From: Granulicella sp. UBA5172
Lineage (GTDB): Bacteria > Acidobacteriota > Terriglobia > Terriglobales > Acidobacteriaceae
DNA length: 7,970 bases
Reading direction: 5' to 3'
Assembly (NCBI GenBank): GCA_002413385.1
Contig: DHWW01000202.1
Coordinates: 1 to 7,970, forward strand
A model generated the notes under the pieces. The model did not search any database, was not told where the DNA came from, and was given only the letters and a program-made list of their open reading frames with translations. Both the position numbers and the translations under genes were made by a program. This document shows positions 1 to 6,602 of this stretch, piece by piece (within the stretch, counting starts at the first letter, position 1; the number at the start of each line of letters is the position of its first letter).

Positions 1-6
1 TGTAAT

Positions 7-82
7 TGGTGGAGCTGAGCGGGATCGAACCGCTGACCTCCTCGTTGCGAACGAGGCGCTCTCCCAGCTGAGCTACAGCCCC
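7..82 (-). tRNA. tRNA-Ala (anticodon CGC)
   Basis: Reading the minus strand gives a complete cloverleaf of 76 nt including an encoded 3' CCA. The acceptor stem is GGGGCTG paired with CAGCTCC and contains the G3:U70 wobble pair, the main identity element for alanyl-tRNA synthetase. The D arm (AGCTCAGCTGGGAGAGC) and T arm (GCGGTTCGATCCCGC) are canonical. The anticodon stem is CCTCG/CGAGG and its seven-base loop TTCGCAA places anticodon CGC, which reads alanine codon GCG. The discriminator base is A. It is the last gene on the minus strand in the window, 99 bp downstream of the uracil-DNA glycosylase stop, and may have its own promoter in that gap. Confidence 0.97.
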
Positions 83-139
83 ACACCACAGATTAGAGCA
101 GAGCCCAGAGGCGGCCACCCACATTCCGATACGAATGCT

Positions 140-169
140 AGTTTAGCAGGAGATGGGCAGTGGCTCCAA
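140..169 (-). promoter_or_regulatory. Possible promoter for tRNA-Ala
   Basis: On the minus strand TTGGAG (164-169) and TAAACT (140-145) are separated by 18 bases, a weak match to sigma-70 -35 and -10 boxes. This would give a leader of roughly 50 nt before the tRNA. A small inverted repeat TGCTA-GTT-TAGCA (136-148) overlaps the -10 box. Several consensus positions are missing, and read-through from the upstream gene is an equally good explanation for tRNA transcription. The rest of the 83-181 gap holds nothing I recognise. Confidence 0.22.
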
Positions 170-181
170 GCGCGAAGGGCG

Positions 182-1087
182 TCAAGTGGAGCGCTTCGGA
201 GGAGTGAGATGCATTTCGGCCATGACACGCTGTAGATCCTTCCATGCCTCGCCCTTCTGACGCGGATCACGCAGCAGGAACGCGGGATGATAGGTAACGG
301 CGACCTTGGCGCCGCGGGCGGTATGCCACTGGCCACGCAGTGAGGCGAGCGATTGCTTGACACCAAGGAGATAAGTGGCGGCCGTCGCTCCGAGGGCTAC
401 GATGACTTCCGGGTGCACGATGTCAATCTGCTTGAGGAGGAACTGTGAGCAGGTGGTGGCCTCGACAAACTCGGGCGTGCGATTGGCGGGTGGCCGGCAC
501 TTGACGATGTTCGCGATGTAGACCTCTTCGCGCCTCAGGCCCATTGCAGCGATCATGTTATTGAGCAACTGGCCAGCCTTGCCAACGAAGGGCAGACCGC
601 TGGCATCCTCGTCGGCACCTGGACCTTCGCCGACGAACATGAGGCGGGCGTTGGGATCGCCATCTGCGAAGACGATGGTGTGGCGGCCACCGTAGGCGAG
701 CGGACAGCGGGTGCAGTCGCCGATCTCGGCGCGCACAGCATCAAGCGCGGCTACACGATCGGCGGCGAGAATGATATGTGTTGGAATCGGAGCGAGAGAG
801 TCAAAGGACGGCGGCTTGGGCATGAGTGAGGAGAGGTCTGGCGGCGGCGCGGATACTACTGCCGGAGATGGCTTAGCAGCCAGTGGCGACATGGTGGGTC
901 GTGAAGCGACAGACAGCACGGCAGAGTGACGCGGTGCCGGCATGGCCAGAGGCTGAGTTGCAGTGCTTAATCTCTCGCGCAGCGATTCAGGCAGAAGCAC
1001 CTTTGGGTCTTCGCGATGATAGAGACCGTAGATGCCCATGTCGCGCAGATAGTCGACGTACGCGCGAAGTTGTTGCTCAGGGACCAT
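182..1087 (-). CDS. Family 4 (Fe-S) uracil-DNA glycosylase with N-terminal extension
   Basis: The 301-aa product should remove uracil from DNA as the first step of base-excision repair. The catalytic domain runs from about residue 108 to the end. It carries the family 4 motif GEGPGADED (153-161), a downstream GLPFVGKAG, and the HPAFLLR motif (267-273). Four cysteines, C125, C128, C197 and C213, have the C-x2-C...C-x15-C spacing that binds a 4Fe-4S cluster in this family. Family members are usually near 200 aa. Here residues 1-40 form a charged, probably helical segment, followed by a Pro/Ala/Ser-rich linker at about 45-102. The ATG at 1087 lies 11 bp after the rpoZ stop with no good ribosome-binding site, so translation may be coupled to rpoZ. 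The N-terminal segment looks like real protein, which supports this start. The family is clear; the role of the extension is unknown. Confidence 0.94.
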   Translation of the reverse strand: MVPEQQLRAYVDYLRDMGIYGLYHREDPKVLLPESLRERLSTATQPLAMPAPRHSAVLSVASRPTMSPLAAKPSPAVVSAPPPDLSSLMPKPPSFDSLAPIPTHIILAADRVAALDAVRAEIGDCTRCPLAYGGRHTIVFADGDPNARLMFVGEGPGADEDASGLPFVGKAGQLLNNMIAAMGLRREEVYIANIVKCRPPANRTPEFVEATTCSQFLLKQIDIVHPEVIVALGATAATYLLGVKQSLASLRGQWHTARGAKVAVTYHPAFLLRDPRQKGEAWKDLQRVMAEMHLTPPKRST

Positions 1088-1098
1088 AGAACTCGAGT

Positions 1099-1299
1099 TT
1101 ACAGCGATGCGGGCGGCAAGGGGGTGGTCAGGACGGTGTAGGTGACCTTACCCACACGGATCTCATCCTGCGCAACCCGACACGCCTTGATGGAATTAGA
1201 AACACCGAGTGGGGGTGCGCCAGACTGCAATTGACGAGCGCGACGTGCTGCGCCCTTCACAAGGCTGTACTTGTTCTGGAGTGGTTCTTTGTCAGGCAT
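1099..1299 (-). CDS. rpoZ: DNA-directed RNA polymerase omega subunit
   Basis: This 66-aa protein is the small omega subunit, which helps fold and hold the beta' subunit during RNA polymerase assembly. The recognisable core is NKYSLVKGAARRARQLQ, matching the conserved helix of omega (compare the AARRARQMQ segment of the E. coli protein). It is followed by SIKACRVAQDEI, matching the conserved ALREI region. The open frame extends upstream to 1362, but the ATG at 1299 has an ideal GGAGG seven bases before it, and the extra 21 residues look unlike omega, so I chose 1299. It lies 101 bp after gmk, the widespread gmk-rpoZ order, and 11 bp before the glycosylase gene. The N-terminus lacks the MAR-type start that forms part of a ppGpp site in E. 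coli, so that function should not be assumed here. Confidence 0.92.
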   Translation of the reverse strand: MPDKEPLQNKYSLVKGAARRARQLQSGAPPLGVSNSIKACRVAQDEIRVGKVTYTVLTTPLPPASL

Positions 1300-1306
1300 C
1301 GACGAA

Positions 1307-1311
1307 CCTCC
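1307..1311 (-). promoter_or_regulatory. Ribosome binding site of rpoZ
   Basis: GGAGG on the minus strand lies seven bases before the ATG at 1299. It decides the start in favour of the 66-aa omega protein over the longer frame opening at 1362. Confidence 0.8.
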
Positions 1312-1338
1312 GGGGGATGCTTCATAGTAGCGCCGAAT

Positions 1339-1366
1339 TTCATATTGCGGTACACGAATCAAGCAA
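1339..1366 (-). promoter_or_regulatory. Possible internal promoter before rpoZ
   Basis: On the minus strand TTGCTT (1361-1366) and TATGAA (1339-1344) are separated by 16 bases, in the 101-bp gmk-rpoZ gap and about 40 bases before the rpoZ start. The match to sigma-70 boxes is only partial. The gap is otherwise AT-richer than its surroundings and holds a run of seven T on the minus strand (1365-1371). The call is tentative: rpoZ and the glycosylase could equally be read from the exporter/gmk transcript. Confidence 0.22.
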
Positions 1367-1400
1367 AAAAAGAGTGCAAGAGTCGGCTACCGCACATTAG

Positions 1401-2078
1401 CTAGACTCCTGCGACCGTGACTCCGAAGCTTTGGAGTGCTGACTCGAGACGCGGGGAGCGGGCGCCGGTGACACACTGTGCGGCGAGATCGCCTTCTGCC
1501 GGCGTCGCATCACCACGCGCGACAAGTACGATCGCGCGCATCTCCGAGGCAGCCTCGTCGAGTACATCATTGACCAGTGCATAGCGATAGTCTTCAATCT
1601 TCTGGAGTTCGGTGCGAGCTTCCGAGAGTCGTGTCGCGATGACAGCCTCATTGGCCAGCCCCTCAGCCTGGCTGCGGTTACGCAGGCGGCGCTCGAGAAC
1701 CTCGGGACTGGGGGGAAGGATGAAGATCGAGACGGCGTCGGGCATGGTTTGCATGACCTGGAGCGCACCTTGAACGTCGATGTCGAGCAGTAGGTCGGTA
1801 CCGTGCTCAGCCGCAAGATCGAGCGCGGAGAGTGCCGTGCCGTAGTAATTCCCGAAGACCTCTGCCCACTCGAGAAATTCATTTGCAGCAATCATGCGCT
1901 CGAACTCTTCGCGCGTGGTGAAGTGGTATTCGCGACCATCTTCCTCCGAGCCGCGTGGTTTGCGCGTGGTGTAGGAGATGGAGAAATCGAGGCCTGGGAC
2001 GAGGCGACGCACCTCGCTGACAAGGGTAGATTTGCCCGATCCACTAGGCGCCGAAATGATGAAGAGAATGCCTGCCAT
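1401..2078 (-). CDS. gmk: Guanylate kinase
   Basis: This 225-aa cytoplasmic enzyme transfers a phosphate from ATP to GMP, giving GDP for nucleic acids and for guanine nucleotide pools. The P-loop is APSGSGKST (10-18). The GMP-binding region has SYTTRKPR (35-42), then DGREYHF (48-54). DIDVQGA (99-105) is the conserved segment after the core beta strand, and RLRNRSQAE (131-139) is the lid. Bacterial guanylate kinases are usually about 200-210 aa; the last 20 or so residues here are an unassigned tail. The P-loop position fixes the ATG at 2078 as the only reasonable start, although no Shine-Dalgarno sequence precedes it. It follows the ABC exporter by 48 bp and precedes rpoZ by 101 bp. Confidence 0.96.
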   Translation of the reverse strand: MAGILFIISAPSGSGKSTLVSEVRRLVPGLDFSISYTTRKPRGSEEDGREYHFTTREEFERMIAANEFLEWAEVFGNYYGTALSALDLAAEHGTDLLLDIDVQGALQVMQTMPDAVSIFILPPSPEVLERRLRNRSQAEGLANEAVIATRLSEARTELQKIEDYRYALVNDVLDEAASEMRAIVLVARGDATPAEGDLAAQCVTGARSPRLESALQSFGVTVAGV

Positions 2079-2126
2079 AGATTGTTTAACTTTGTCGTAG
2101 TGTAAACCGTTCGACGGGTGAAAGGC

Positions 2127-3974
2127 TCAGGCGGTTCCCTCGCCCGCCTCGACGAGAGCCAGATCGCCCGCACCAAACTGTAGGTGATACAGACGGCTGT
2201 AGGTGCCACCGAGTGCTATAAGTTCTTCGTGGGAGCCGAGTTCGGTAATGCGGCCATCTTCCATTACGGCGATACGATCGGCGCGGCGGACCGTGGAGAG
2301 CCGGTGCGCAATGACGAGCACGGTGCGACCCTGCATCAGGTTGGCGAGTGCGGCTTGAACGGCTGCTTCGCTTTCGGTGTCGAGCGAGGATGTGGCTTCG
2401 TCGAGGATGAGGATGGGAGCATCTTTGAGCAGTGCGCGGGCGATGGCAAGACGCTGACGCTCACCGCCAGAGAGACGCGCGCCGCGTTCGCCGATCATGG
2501 TGTCATAGCCCTTCGGAAGATGCACGATGAAGTCGTGCGCGAGCGCTGCCCGTGCGGCGGCAATGATGTGCGTCATGGGAACGTCGGGCTGACCGTAGGC
2601 GATGTTGTTTCGCACCGTATCGTTGAAGAGCACGGTCTCCTGCGTGACCTTGCCAATCTGTTTGCGAAGGGAGACGAGGGTGAGATCGCGGACGTCGTGG
2701 TCGTCGAGTAGAACGGAGCCATCCGTGACATCGAAGAAGCGTGGTAGCAGGTTGACGAGCGTGGATTTACCGGCACCACTGGGACCGACGAGGGCGACAA
2801 CCTCTCCCCGACGGACAGTAAGAGATACGCCGTGGATGACCTCTTTGCATTCACCATCACGCTCGTAGCCGAAGCATGCATCGCGGAACTCGATGAGGCC
2901 GCCGAAGCCCTTGAGTGTGATGGCCTTCTTGCGTTCGAGGACTTCATCCTGCGCGTCGATGAACTTGAAGATTTTCTCGCTGGCACCGACGGCCTGCTGG
3001 AAGGCGTTGTAGTAGGTCGGCATCTTGCGGACGGGATCGTAGAGGGCGATGACCGCGATGAGGAAGGTGATGAAGGTTCCGGCGGTGTCGCCGTGGAGGA
3101 TGCGCTGACGGCCGTAGAAGAGCAGAAGCGCGATGGCGACCGCACCCAGCGCGTCCATGAGCGGCGACGAGATGGATTGCACGGCGATGGAGCGCATGTT
3201 GGCAGTGAGGAGGCGATCGGCGGCGCGACGGAAGCGGTTCATCTCCCAGTGCTCCATACCAAAGGCCTTGACGATGGGGTGGCCCATGATCGTCTCCTGG
3301 ACGATGTTCTGGATTTCGGCGAGCTTGTCCTGTCCGCGGCGGGTGGTCTTGCGGACGCTGCGTCCAACGCGGCGTGTCGACATGACGATGATGGGGACGA
3401 AGATGAGCAGCACCCAGGCCATGCGGCCACCAACGATGATGACCGCGCCGATCATCGCGATGAGAGTGAAAAGCTGTTGCAGAAAGTCGCTCATCACGCT
3501 GGACATTGCGGATTGGACACGCTCCACATCGTTGATGAGCGTGGAGATTAACGTGCCCGAAGTGTGGCGCTGGAAGAAGGCTGTGGAACGGCTCAGGAGC
3601 GAGTCGTAGAGATCGTTGCGGAGGTCGGTGACCATGCCGAAGCCGGCTTTGTTGGCGAGTAATGTCCCGAGATAGTCGGCGGGAGCCTTGATGATGGCCG
3701 ACGCGACAAGCGCAATCGCGACAACAGTCCAGGCGTTATGAAAATGATGCGGAAGGAGGACTTGCAGATTGACGTGGAGATGGGTGTGGGGGATGACGAA
3801 GTTCAGAACCTTGTCGGGTGATGAGGCGGCGCTGAGAACGTTGTCGATGATGGGCTTGATGAGCAGGATGCGAAAGGCCGCAAGTGCGCCCACCACGGCC
3901 ATGAGCATCACCGATAGTATCCAAAATAGGACGTAGGGCCGCATGTAGCCAAGGAGGCGGAGGACGAGCTTCAT
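2127..3974 (-). CDS. MsbA-like ABC exporter (fused permease and ATPase)
   Basis: The 615-aa half-transporter should act as a homodimer in the inner membrane. Numbering is from the ATG at 3974. Six membrane helices are apparent at about 12-37, 80-105, 162-182, 184-202, 272-289 and 297-315. The nucleotide-binding domain follows, with Walker A GPSGAGKST (397-405), Q-loop Q445, signature LSGGE (501-505), Walker B ILILDE (521-526) and switch H557, all intact. Overall length and layout fit the MsbA/lipid-exporter group, so flipping of lipid A core or another lipid is likely. The substrate cannot be read from sequence, and a multidrug or peptide exporter remains possible. The first outer loop is long and has a histidine cluster. 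A GTG at 3983 would add three residues; neither start has a ribosome-binding site. It appears to head a unit with gmk, rpoZ and the glycosylase. Confidence 0.92.
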   Translation of the reverse strand: MKLVLRLLGYMRPYVLFWILSVMLMAVVGALAAFRILLIKPIIDNVLSAASSPDKVLNFVIPHTHLHVNLQVLLPHHFHNAWTVVAIALVASAIIKAPADYLGTLLANKAGFGMVTDLRNDLYDSLLSRSTAFFQRHTSGTLISTLINDVERVQSAMSSVMSDFLQQLFTLIAMIGAVIIVGGRMAWVLLIFVPIIVMSTRRVGRSVRKTTRRGQDKLAEIQNIVQETIMGHPIVKAFGMEHWEMNRFRRAADRLLTANMRSIAVQSISSPLMDALGAVAIALLLFYGRQRILHGDTAGTFITFLIAVIALYDPVRKMPTYYNAFQQAVGASEKIFKFIDAQDEVLERKKAITLKGFGGLIEFRDACFGYERDGECKEVIHGVSLTVRRGEVVALVGPSGAGKSTLVNLLPRFFDVTDGSVLLDDHDVRDLTLVSLRKQIGKVTQETVLFNDTVRNNIAYGQPDVPMTHIIAAARAALAHDFIVHLPKGYDTMIGERGARLSGGERQRLAIARALLKDAPILILDEATSSLDTESEAAVQAALANLMQGRTVLVIAHRLSTVRRADRIAVMEDGRITELGSHEELIALGGTYSRLYHLQFGAGDLALVEAGEGTA

Positions 3975-4027
3975 GCGGGACACCGGCGGTTGGGCAGAAT
4001 CGTCATCAAACGTTAGTGTAACCGCGG

Positions 4028-4060
4028 CGGAGGCACGGAACGAGGGGTAACGTGCCTCCG
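4028..4060. repeat. Perfect 10-bp inverted repeat, possible terminator
   Basis: CGGAGGCACG (4028-4037) is the exact reverse complement of CGTGCCTCCG (4051-4060), with a 13-base loop. It begins 11 bases after the stop of the broken MDR gene and ends about 55 bases before the exporter start. As RNA it would form a stable GC-rich hairpin separating the two genes. No T-run follows on either strand, so it is not a classical intrinsic terminator. It could be a Rho-assisted terminator, an mRNA-end stabiliser or a regulator site upstream of the exporter. Confidence 0.6.
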
Positions 4061-4070
4061 TGGATGCGGG

Positions 4071-5082
4071 CTAGACGGTGACGACGATCTTACCGATCTG
4101 GGCGTTGGACTCCATGTAACGATGGGCCGCGACAATCTGATCGAGAGGGAAGGTCTTGTCGATCCTTGGATTGAAGGCTCCGGACTGCAGGTGGTCGAAG
4201 ATATACTGCTTGGCCTTGGCGAAGACGACGGGGTCGGCGACCACCTCGAAGAGCGTATAGCCCTTGATAGTGAGGTGCTTGCTCAGGGTGGCGAAGAGCG
4301 GGTAGGGCGTGGGCTCGGCAGAGAGCGCTCCGTACTCGAAGATGATGCCGCTGACAGAGGCTGCGGCAGCGATGGCGTCGAGGACGTTGCCAGCGACTGG
4401 ATCGAAGGCGATGCCGCGTTCCCTTGCCGCCAGTGATCTCGTGGACGCGGGCTGCGAGGTCTTCTTCCTCTGTGACGATGACGAAGTCCGCGCCAAGCGC
4501 AAGGAGTTCGGCCTTCTTCCTGGAAGTACGCGTTGTGGCGATGCTGATGGCGCCTTCCGCTCTTGCAATCTCGATGGCAGCGATGCCGACGCTGCTGCTC
4601 GCAGCGGTGATCAGGACGAAATCGCCCTTGGCGAGCTTGCCCTGCTGGATGAGCGCGCCGTAGGCAGTGAGGTACTGCATCCAGATGCTGGTTCCCTGCT
4701 CGAAGGAAAGTGACTTGGGGTAAGCGGCGATGGCATGGACGGGTACGATGGCGACCTCGCCGTAGACGCCATACTTGTCCGCGTGGAATGCTGGAACGGT
4801 GCTGACGATCGTGCCAATCAGGCCAGTGTCAACGCCGGGGCCGACGGCCTCGATGGTCCCGGAGGCTTCGTAGCCGATGAGCGAAGGGAGTTGCGGCTGC
4901 ACGAGGTATTGACCACGGCGGAACATGACCTCGGCGCGGTTGAGACCGATGGCCTTGACGCGAAGGCGGATCTCACCGGCGGCTGGTTCGGGAGTAGGAA
5001 CGGTCTCCAACATCAGAACTTCGGCATCACCGGTCTGGTGGAAACGAACAATCCTTACAGTCGACGGAATTTCTTCTGGCAT
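4071..5082 (-). pseudogene. MDR-family alcohol dehydrogenase/quinone oxidoreductase, frameshifted
   Basis: The first frame (from 5082) gives about 222 residues of a medium-chain dehydrogenase/reductase. It has an N-terminal GroES-like fold with GYEASGTIEAVGPGV (70-84), then a Rossmann domain with LITAASSSVGIAAIEIARA (158-176) for NAD(P)H and a KKAELLALGAD stretch. At ITGGKG (216-221) similarity leaves this frame and resumes one base further on at GIAFDPVAGNV. It continues 114 residues to the TAG at 4071. Joining the two gives about 336 aa, normal for the family, so one base has been gained near 4413-4425. The unshifted frame runs into an Arg-rich nonsense tail and stops at 4090. Metal-binding Cys/His residues of zinc ADHs are absent; it belongs to the zinc-free quinone-reductase side of the family. 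The ATG at 5082 has a strong GGAGGAG, suggesting a recently working gene or a sequencing error. Confidence 0.88.
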
Positions 5083-5087
5083 CTTTT

Positions 5088-5094
5088 CTCCTCC
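5088..5094 (-). promoter_or_regulatory. Ribosome binding site of the MDR gene
   Basis: GGAGGAG on the minus strand lies five bases before the ATG at 5082 (seven from its GGAGG core). It is among the strongest sites in the window and fixes the start. It also argues that the gene was translated before the frameshift, or still is if the shift is a sequencing error. Confidence 0.75.
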
Positions 5095-5140
5095 AAAACA
5101 ACAGCACTTTAGATGCTGGCCAGGAGAAAACGACGCCAGG

Positions 5141-6127
5141 CTAGTGAGGCATGTCGCGGTGGGAGGATTTGGCGCGATAGCCGACGGTGGCGAGCCGCTT
5201 CTTTAGCTCTTCGGCGATCATGACGGAGCGATGCTGACCGCCAGTGCAACCGATGCCGATCGTCAGATAACTTTTGCCTTCGTGGATGTAATGCGGCAGA
5301 AGGAAGGTGAGCATCTCGATGACCTTGTCGAGGAATTCGCGGGTCTGAGGAAACTGGCGAACATACTTAGCAACCTTGGGGTGCTTACCGGTGAGGTTGC
5401 GGAACTCTGGAATGAAGTGGGGGTTGGGAAGGAATCGCACATCGAAGACGAGATCCGCGTCGGTAGGCAGTCCATTTTTGAAGCCGAAGCTGGTGATCGA
5501 GATGGTGAGGTTGCGATCGTTCTTGCCAACACCTCGGGTGAACTGCGCGTTGATGTGGGCGCGGAGTTCGTGAACGTTAAAGCGCGAGGTATCGAGTAGG
5601 ATGTCGGCTACGTTGCGGACGGGGTCGAGGCGTTTACGCTCGGCGCGGATGGATGCGATGACGGTTTCGCCGTGCCCTTTAGTGGCACGACCGAGGGGAT
5701 GGGGGCGGCGGGTCTCGGAGAAGCGGCGAACGATGGATTCTTCGGAGGCGTCGAGGAAGACGACACGAGTTGGAAGAACTTTGCGGACCTTCGCGAGGAT
5801 GGCGGGAAAACGCTCGAGGCGGCTGCCCTCCCGGACGTCAACCACGAGAGCCGCGTGGGTGATCTCGGCGGACTTGGCGACGAGGTCAGCGAAGCGGGGT
5901 ATGAGTTCGAGTGGGAGGTTGTCGACGGAGTAGAAGCCGAGGTCTTCGAAAGCCTTGAGCGCGGAGGCCTTGCCAGCACCGGAGAGGCCAGTGAGAATGA
6001 CGAGCTCGCGCGGCCCTCCATCGCCGGAAGCTGGAGACTTCTTCGCAGGCGTGGGACTCGCTAGCTTAGCGGGTCTCGCGGGTAGCTTGATTGCCTTGCC
6101 AGCAGCCTTCCTTGGTGCGGGTGTCAT
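5141..6127 (-). CDS. rapZ: RNase adapter RapZ / P-loop nucleotide-binding protein
   Basis: The 328-aa product belongs to the RapZ/YvcJ family. In E. coli RapZ senses glucosamine-6-phosphate and hands the small RNA GlmZ to RNase E, so controlling GlmS and envelope precursor supply; the B. subtilis member binds and hydrolyses nucleotides. Counting from the ATG at 6127, the P-loop is GLSGAGKA (47-54), with GFYSVDNLP just after it and VVDVRE at about 95-100. The signature GCTGGQHRSV is at 293-302, and a basic KSSHRD tail is at 320-325. The first 35 residues are a Lys/Ala/Pro-rich extension. An ATG at 6160 in the same frame would add 11 residues, but it lies inside the arm of a strong hairpin, and neither start has a good ribosome-binding site. 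Position after rpoN and hpf is typical. Whether GlmZ-like RNAs exist here is unknown. Confidence 0.93.
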   Translation of the reverse strand: MTPAPRKAAGKAIKLPARPAKLASPTPAKKSPASGDGGPRELVILTGLSGAGKASALKAFEDLGFYSVDNLPLELIPRFADLVAKSAEITHAALVVDVREGSRLERFPAILAKVRKVLPTRVVFLDASEESIVRRFSETRRPHPLGRATKGHGETVIASIRAERKRLDPVRNVADILLDTSRFNVHELRAHINAQFTRGVGKNDRNLTISITSFGFKNGLPTDADLVFDVRFLPNPHFIPEFRNLTGKHPKVAKYVRQFPQTREFLDKVIEMLTFLLPHYIHEGKSYLTIGIGCTGGQHRSVMIAEELKKRLATVGYRAKSSHRDMPH

Positions 6128-6144
6128 GGATGAATCGTAGCACT

Positions 6145-6192
6145 GTCCGGATATTGGCATCCTCTTGCGTGGTGCGCGAGAGGATGCCGGAC
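6145..6192. repeat. Long hairpin in the hpf-rapZ gap
   Basis: GGCATCCTCT (6156-6165) is an exact reverse complement of AGAGGATGCC (6179-6188), with a 13-base loop. The stem is extended by GTCC (6145-6148) pairing with GGAC (6189-6192) across a seven-base bulge on one side. In the minus-strand transcript this starts 13 bases after the hpf stop and ends 17 bases before the rapZ ATG at 6127. No T-run follows, so it is not a plain intrinsic terminator. An attenuator, a processing or stability element, or a protein-binding RNA are all possible. Confidence 0.65.
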
Positions 6193-6205
6193 AAGCGCCA
6201 CTTGT

Positions 6206-6520
6206 TTATACAGCGAGGGGCTTGGGATGATCACGGGCGGTCGTATAGCGTTCTTTGGAGCGGACGGCCTGCAATTCAACTTTCTGCAGCGCATCATGGA
6301 GAGCAGTCTCCATCTCGGTGGACTCGCAGGTTGCAACCAGCTTTTCACCACGACACTGCACACTGACTTCGGCAATCTTTCGGTATTTGTCCTCCGTAAA
6401 AATAACGTGGGCGCTTGTGCAACGATTGGTAACGCGATCGATGCGAACCATGCCCGCCTCAGTGAGGGTTTTGAGCTTTGGTGTAACTACCGTATGACGA
6501 CCAGTGTATTCAATGATCAT
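6206..6520 (-). CDS. hpf: Ribosome hibernation-promoting factor, short form
   Basis: The 104-aa protein belongs to the HPF/YfiA (sigma-54 modulation) family, which binds the 30S decoding region and stores ribosomes as inactive particles when growth stops. The pattern MIIEYTGRHTVVTPKLKTLTEAGM followed by RCTSAHVIFTEDKYRKIAEVSVQCRGEKLVATCESTEMETALHDALQKVELQ follows the family's beta-alpha-beta-beta-beta-alpha fold. The length fits the short type, with no C-terminal dimerisation domain like that of long HPF, so 100S formation would need another factor, if it occurs. The open frame extends to 6661, but an AAGGAG eight bases before 6520 and loss of family similarity upstream fix this start. It lies 82 bp after rpoN, the usual partner. 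Confidence 0.94.
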   Translation of the reverse strand: MIIEYTGRHTVVTPKLKTLTEAGMVRIDRVTNRCTSAHVIFTEDKYRKIAEVSVQCRGEKLVATCESTEMETALHDALQKVELQAVRSKERYTTARDHPKPLAV

Positions 6521-6528
6521 GAAGCATT

Positions 6529-6534
6529 CTCCTT
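6529..6534 (-). promoter_or_regulatory. Ribosome binding site of hpf
   Basis: AAGGAG on the minus strand lies eight bases before the ATG at 6520 and selects the 104-aa protein. Just upstream in the transcript, two short stems share bases and exclude each other: AGGCT/AGCCT (plus 6544-6559) and GCAGC/GCTGC (plus 6535-6550). The second ends at the ribosome site. Confidence 0.8.
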
Positions 6535-6602
6535 GCAGCGTTGAGGCTGCCTTAAGCCTATTGAGATGCGCCCCAGGGGTTCCGCGGATAGGTCTGATTA
6601 CC

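Noticed and set aside
1300..1362. Longer rpoZ frame starting at 1362
   Set aside because: The extra residues do not look like omega, and a near-perfect ribosome-binding site points to the ATG at 1299.
1365..1371. Run of seven T on the minus strand after gmk as an intrinsic terminator
   Set aside because: No stable hairpin precedes the run; only short direct repeats are present.
2832..3551. Plus-strand open frame of 239 codons opposite the exporter
   Set aside because: The product is a low-complexity Asp/Glu/Gly/His-rich shadow of the ABC exporter with no family resemblance.
4309..4713. Plus-strand open frames across the MDR frameshift
   Set aside because: They are shadows of the MDR gene; homology is plainly on the minus strand in both frames.
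5116..5139. CTGGC/GCCAG inverted repeat between rapZ and the MDR gene
   Set aside because: Only five pairs with a 14-base loop and no T-run, so it is weak and likely chance.
6571..6579. CCCCAGGGG palindrome in the rpoN-hpf gap
   Set aside because: The arms are separated by one base, so it cannot form a proper hairpin, and no known operator is recognised.
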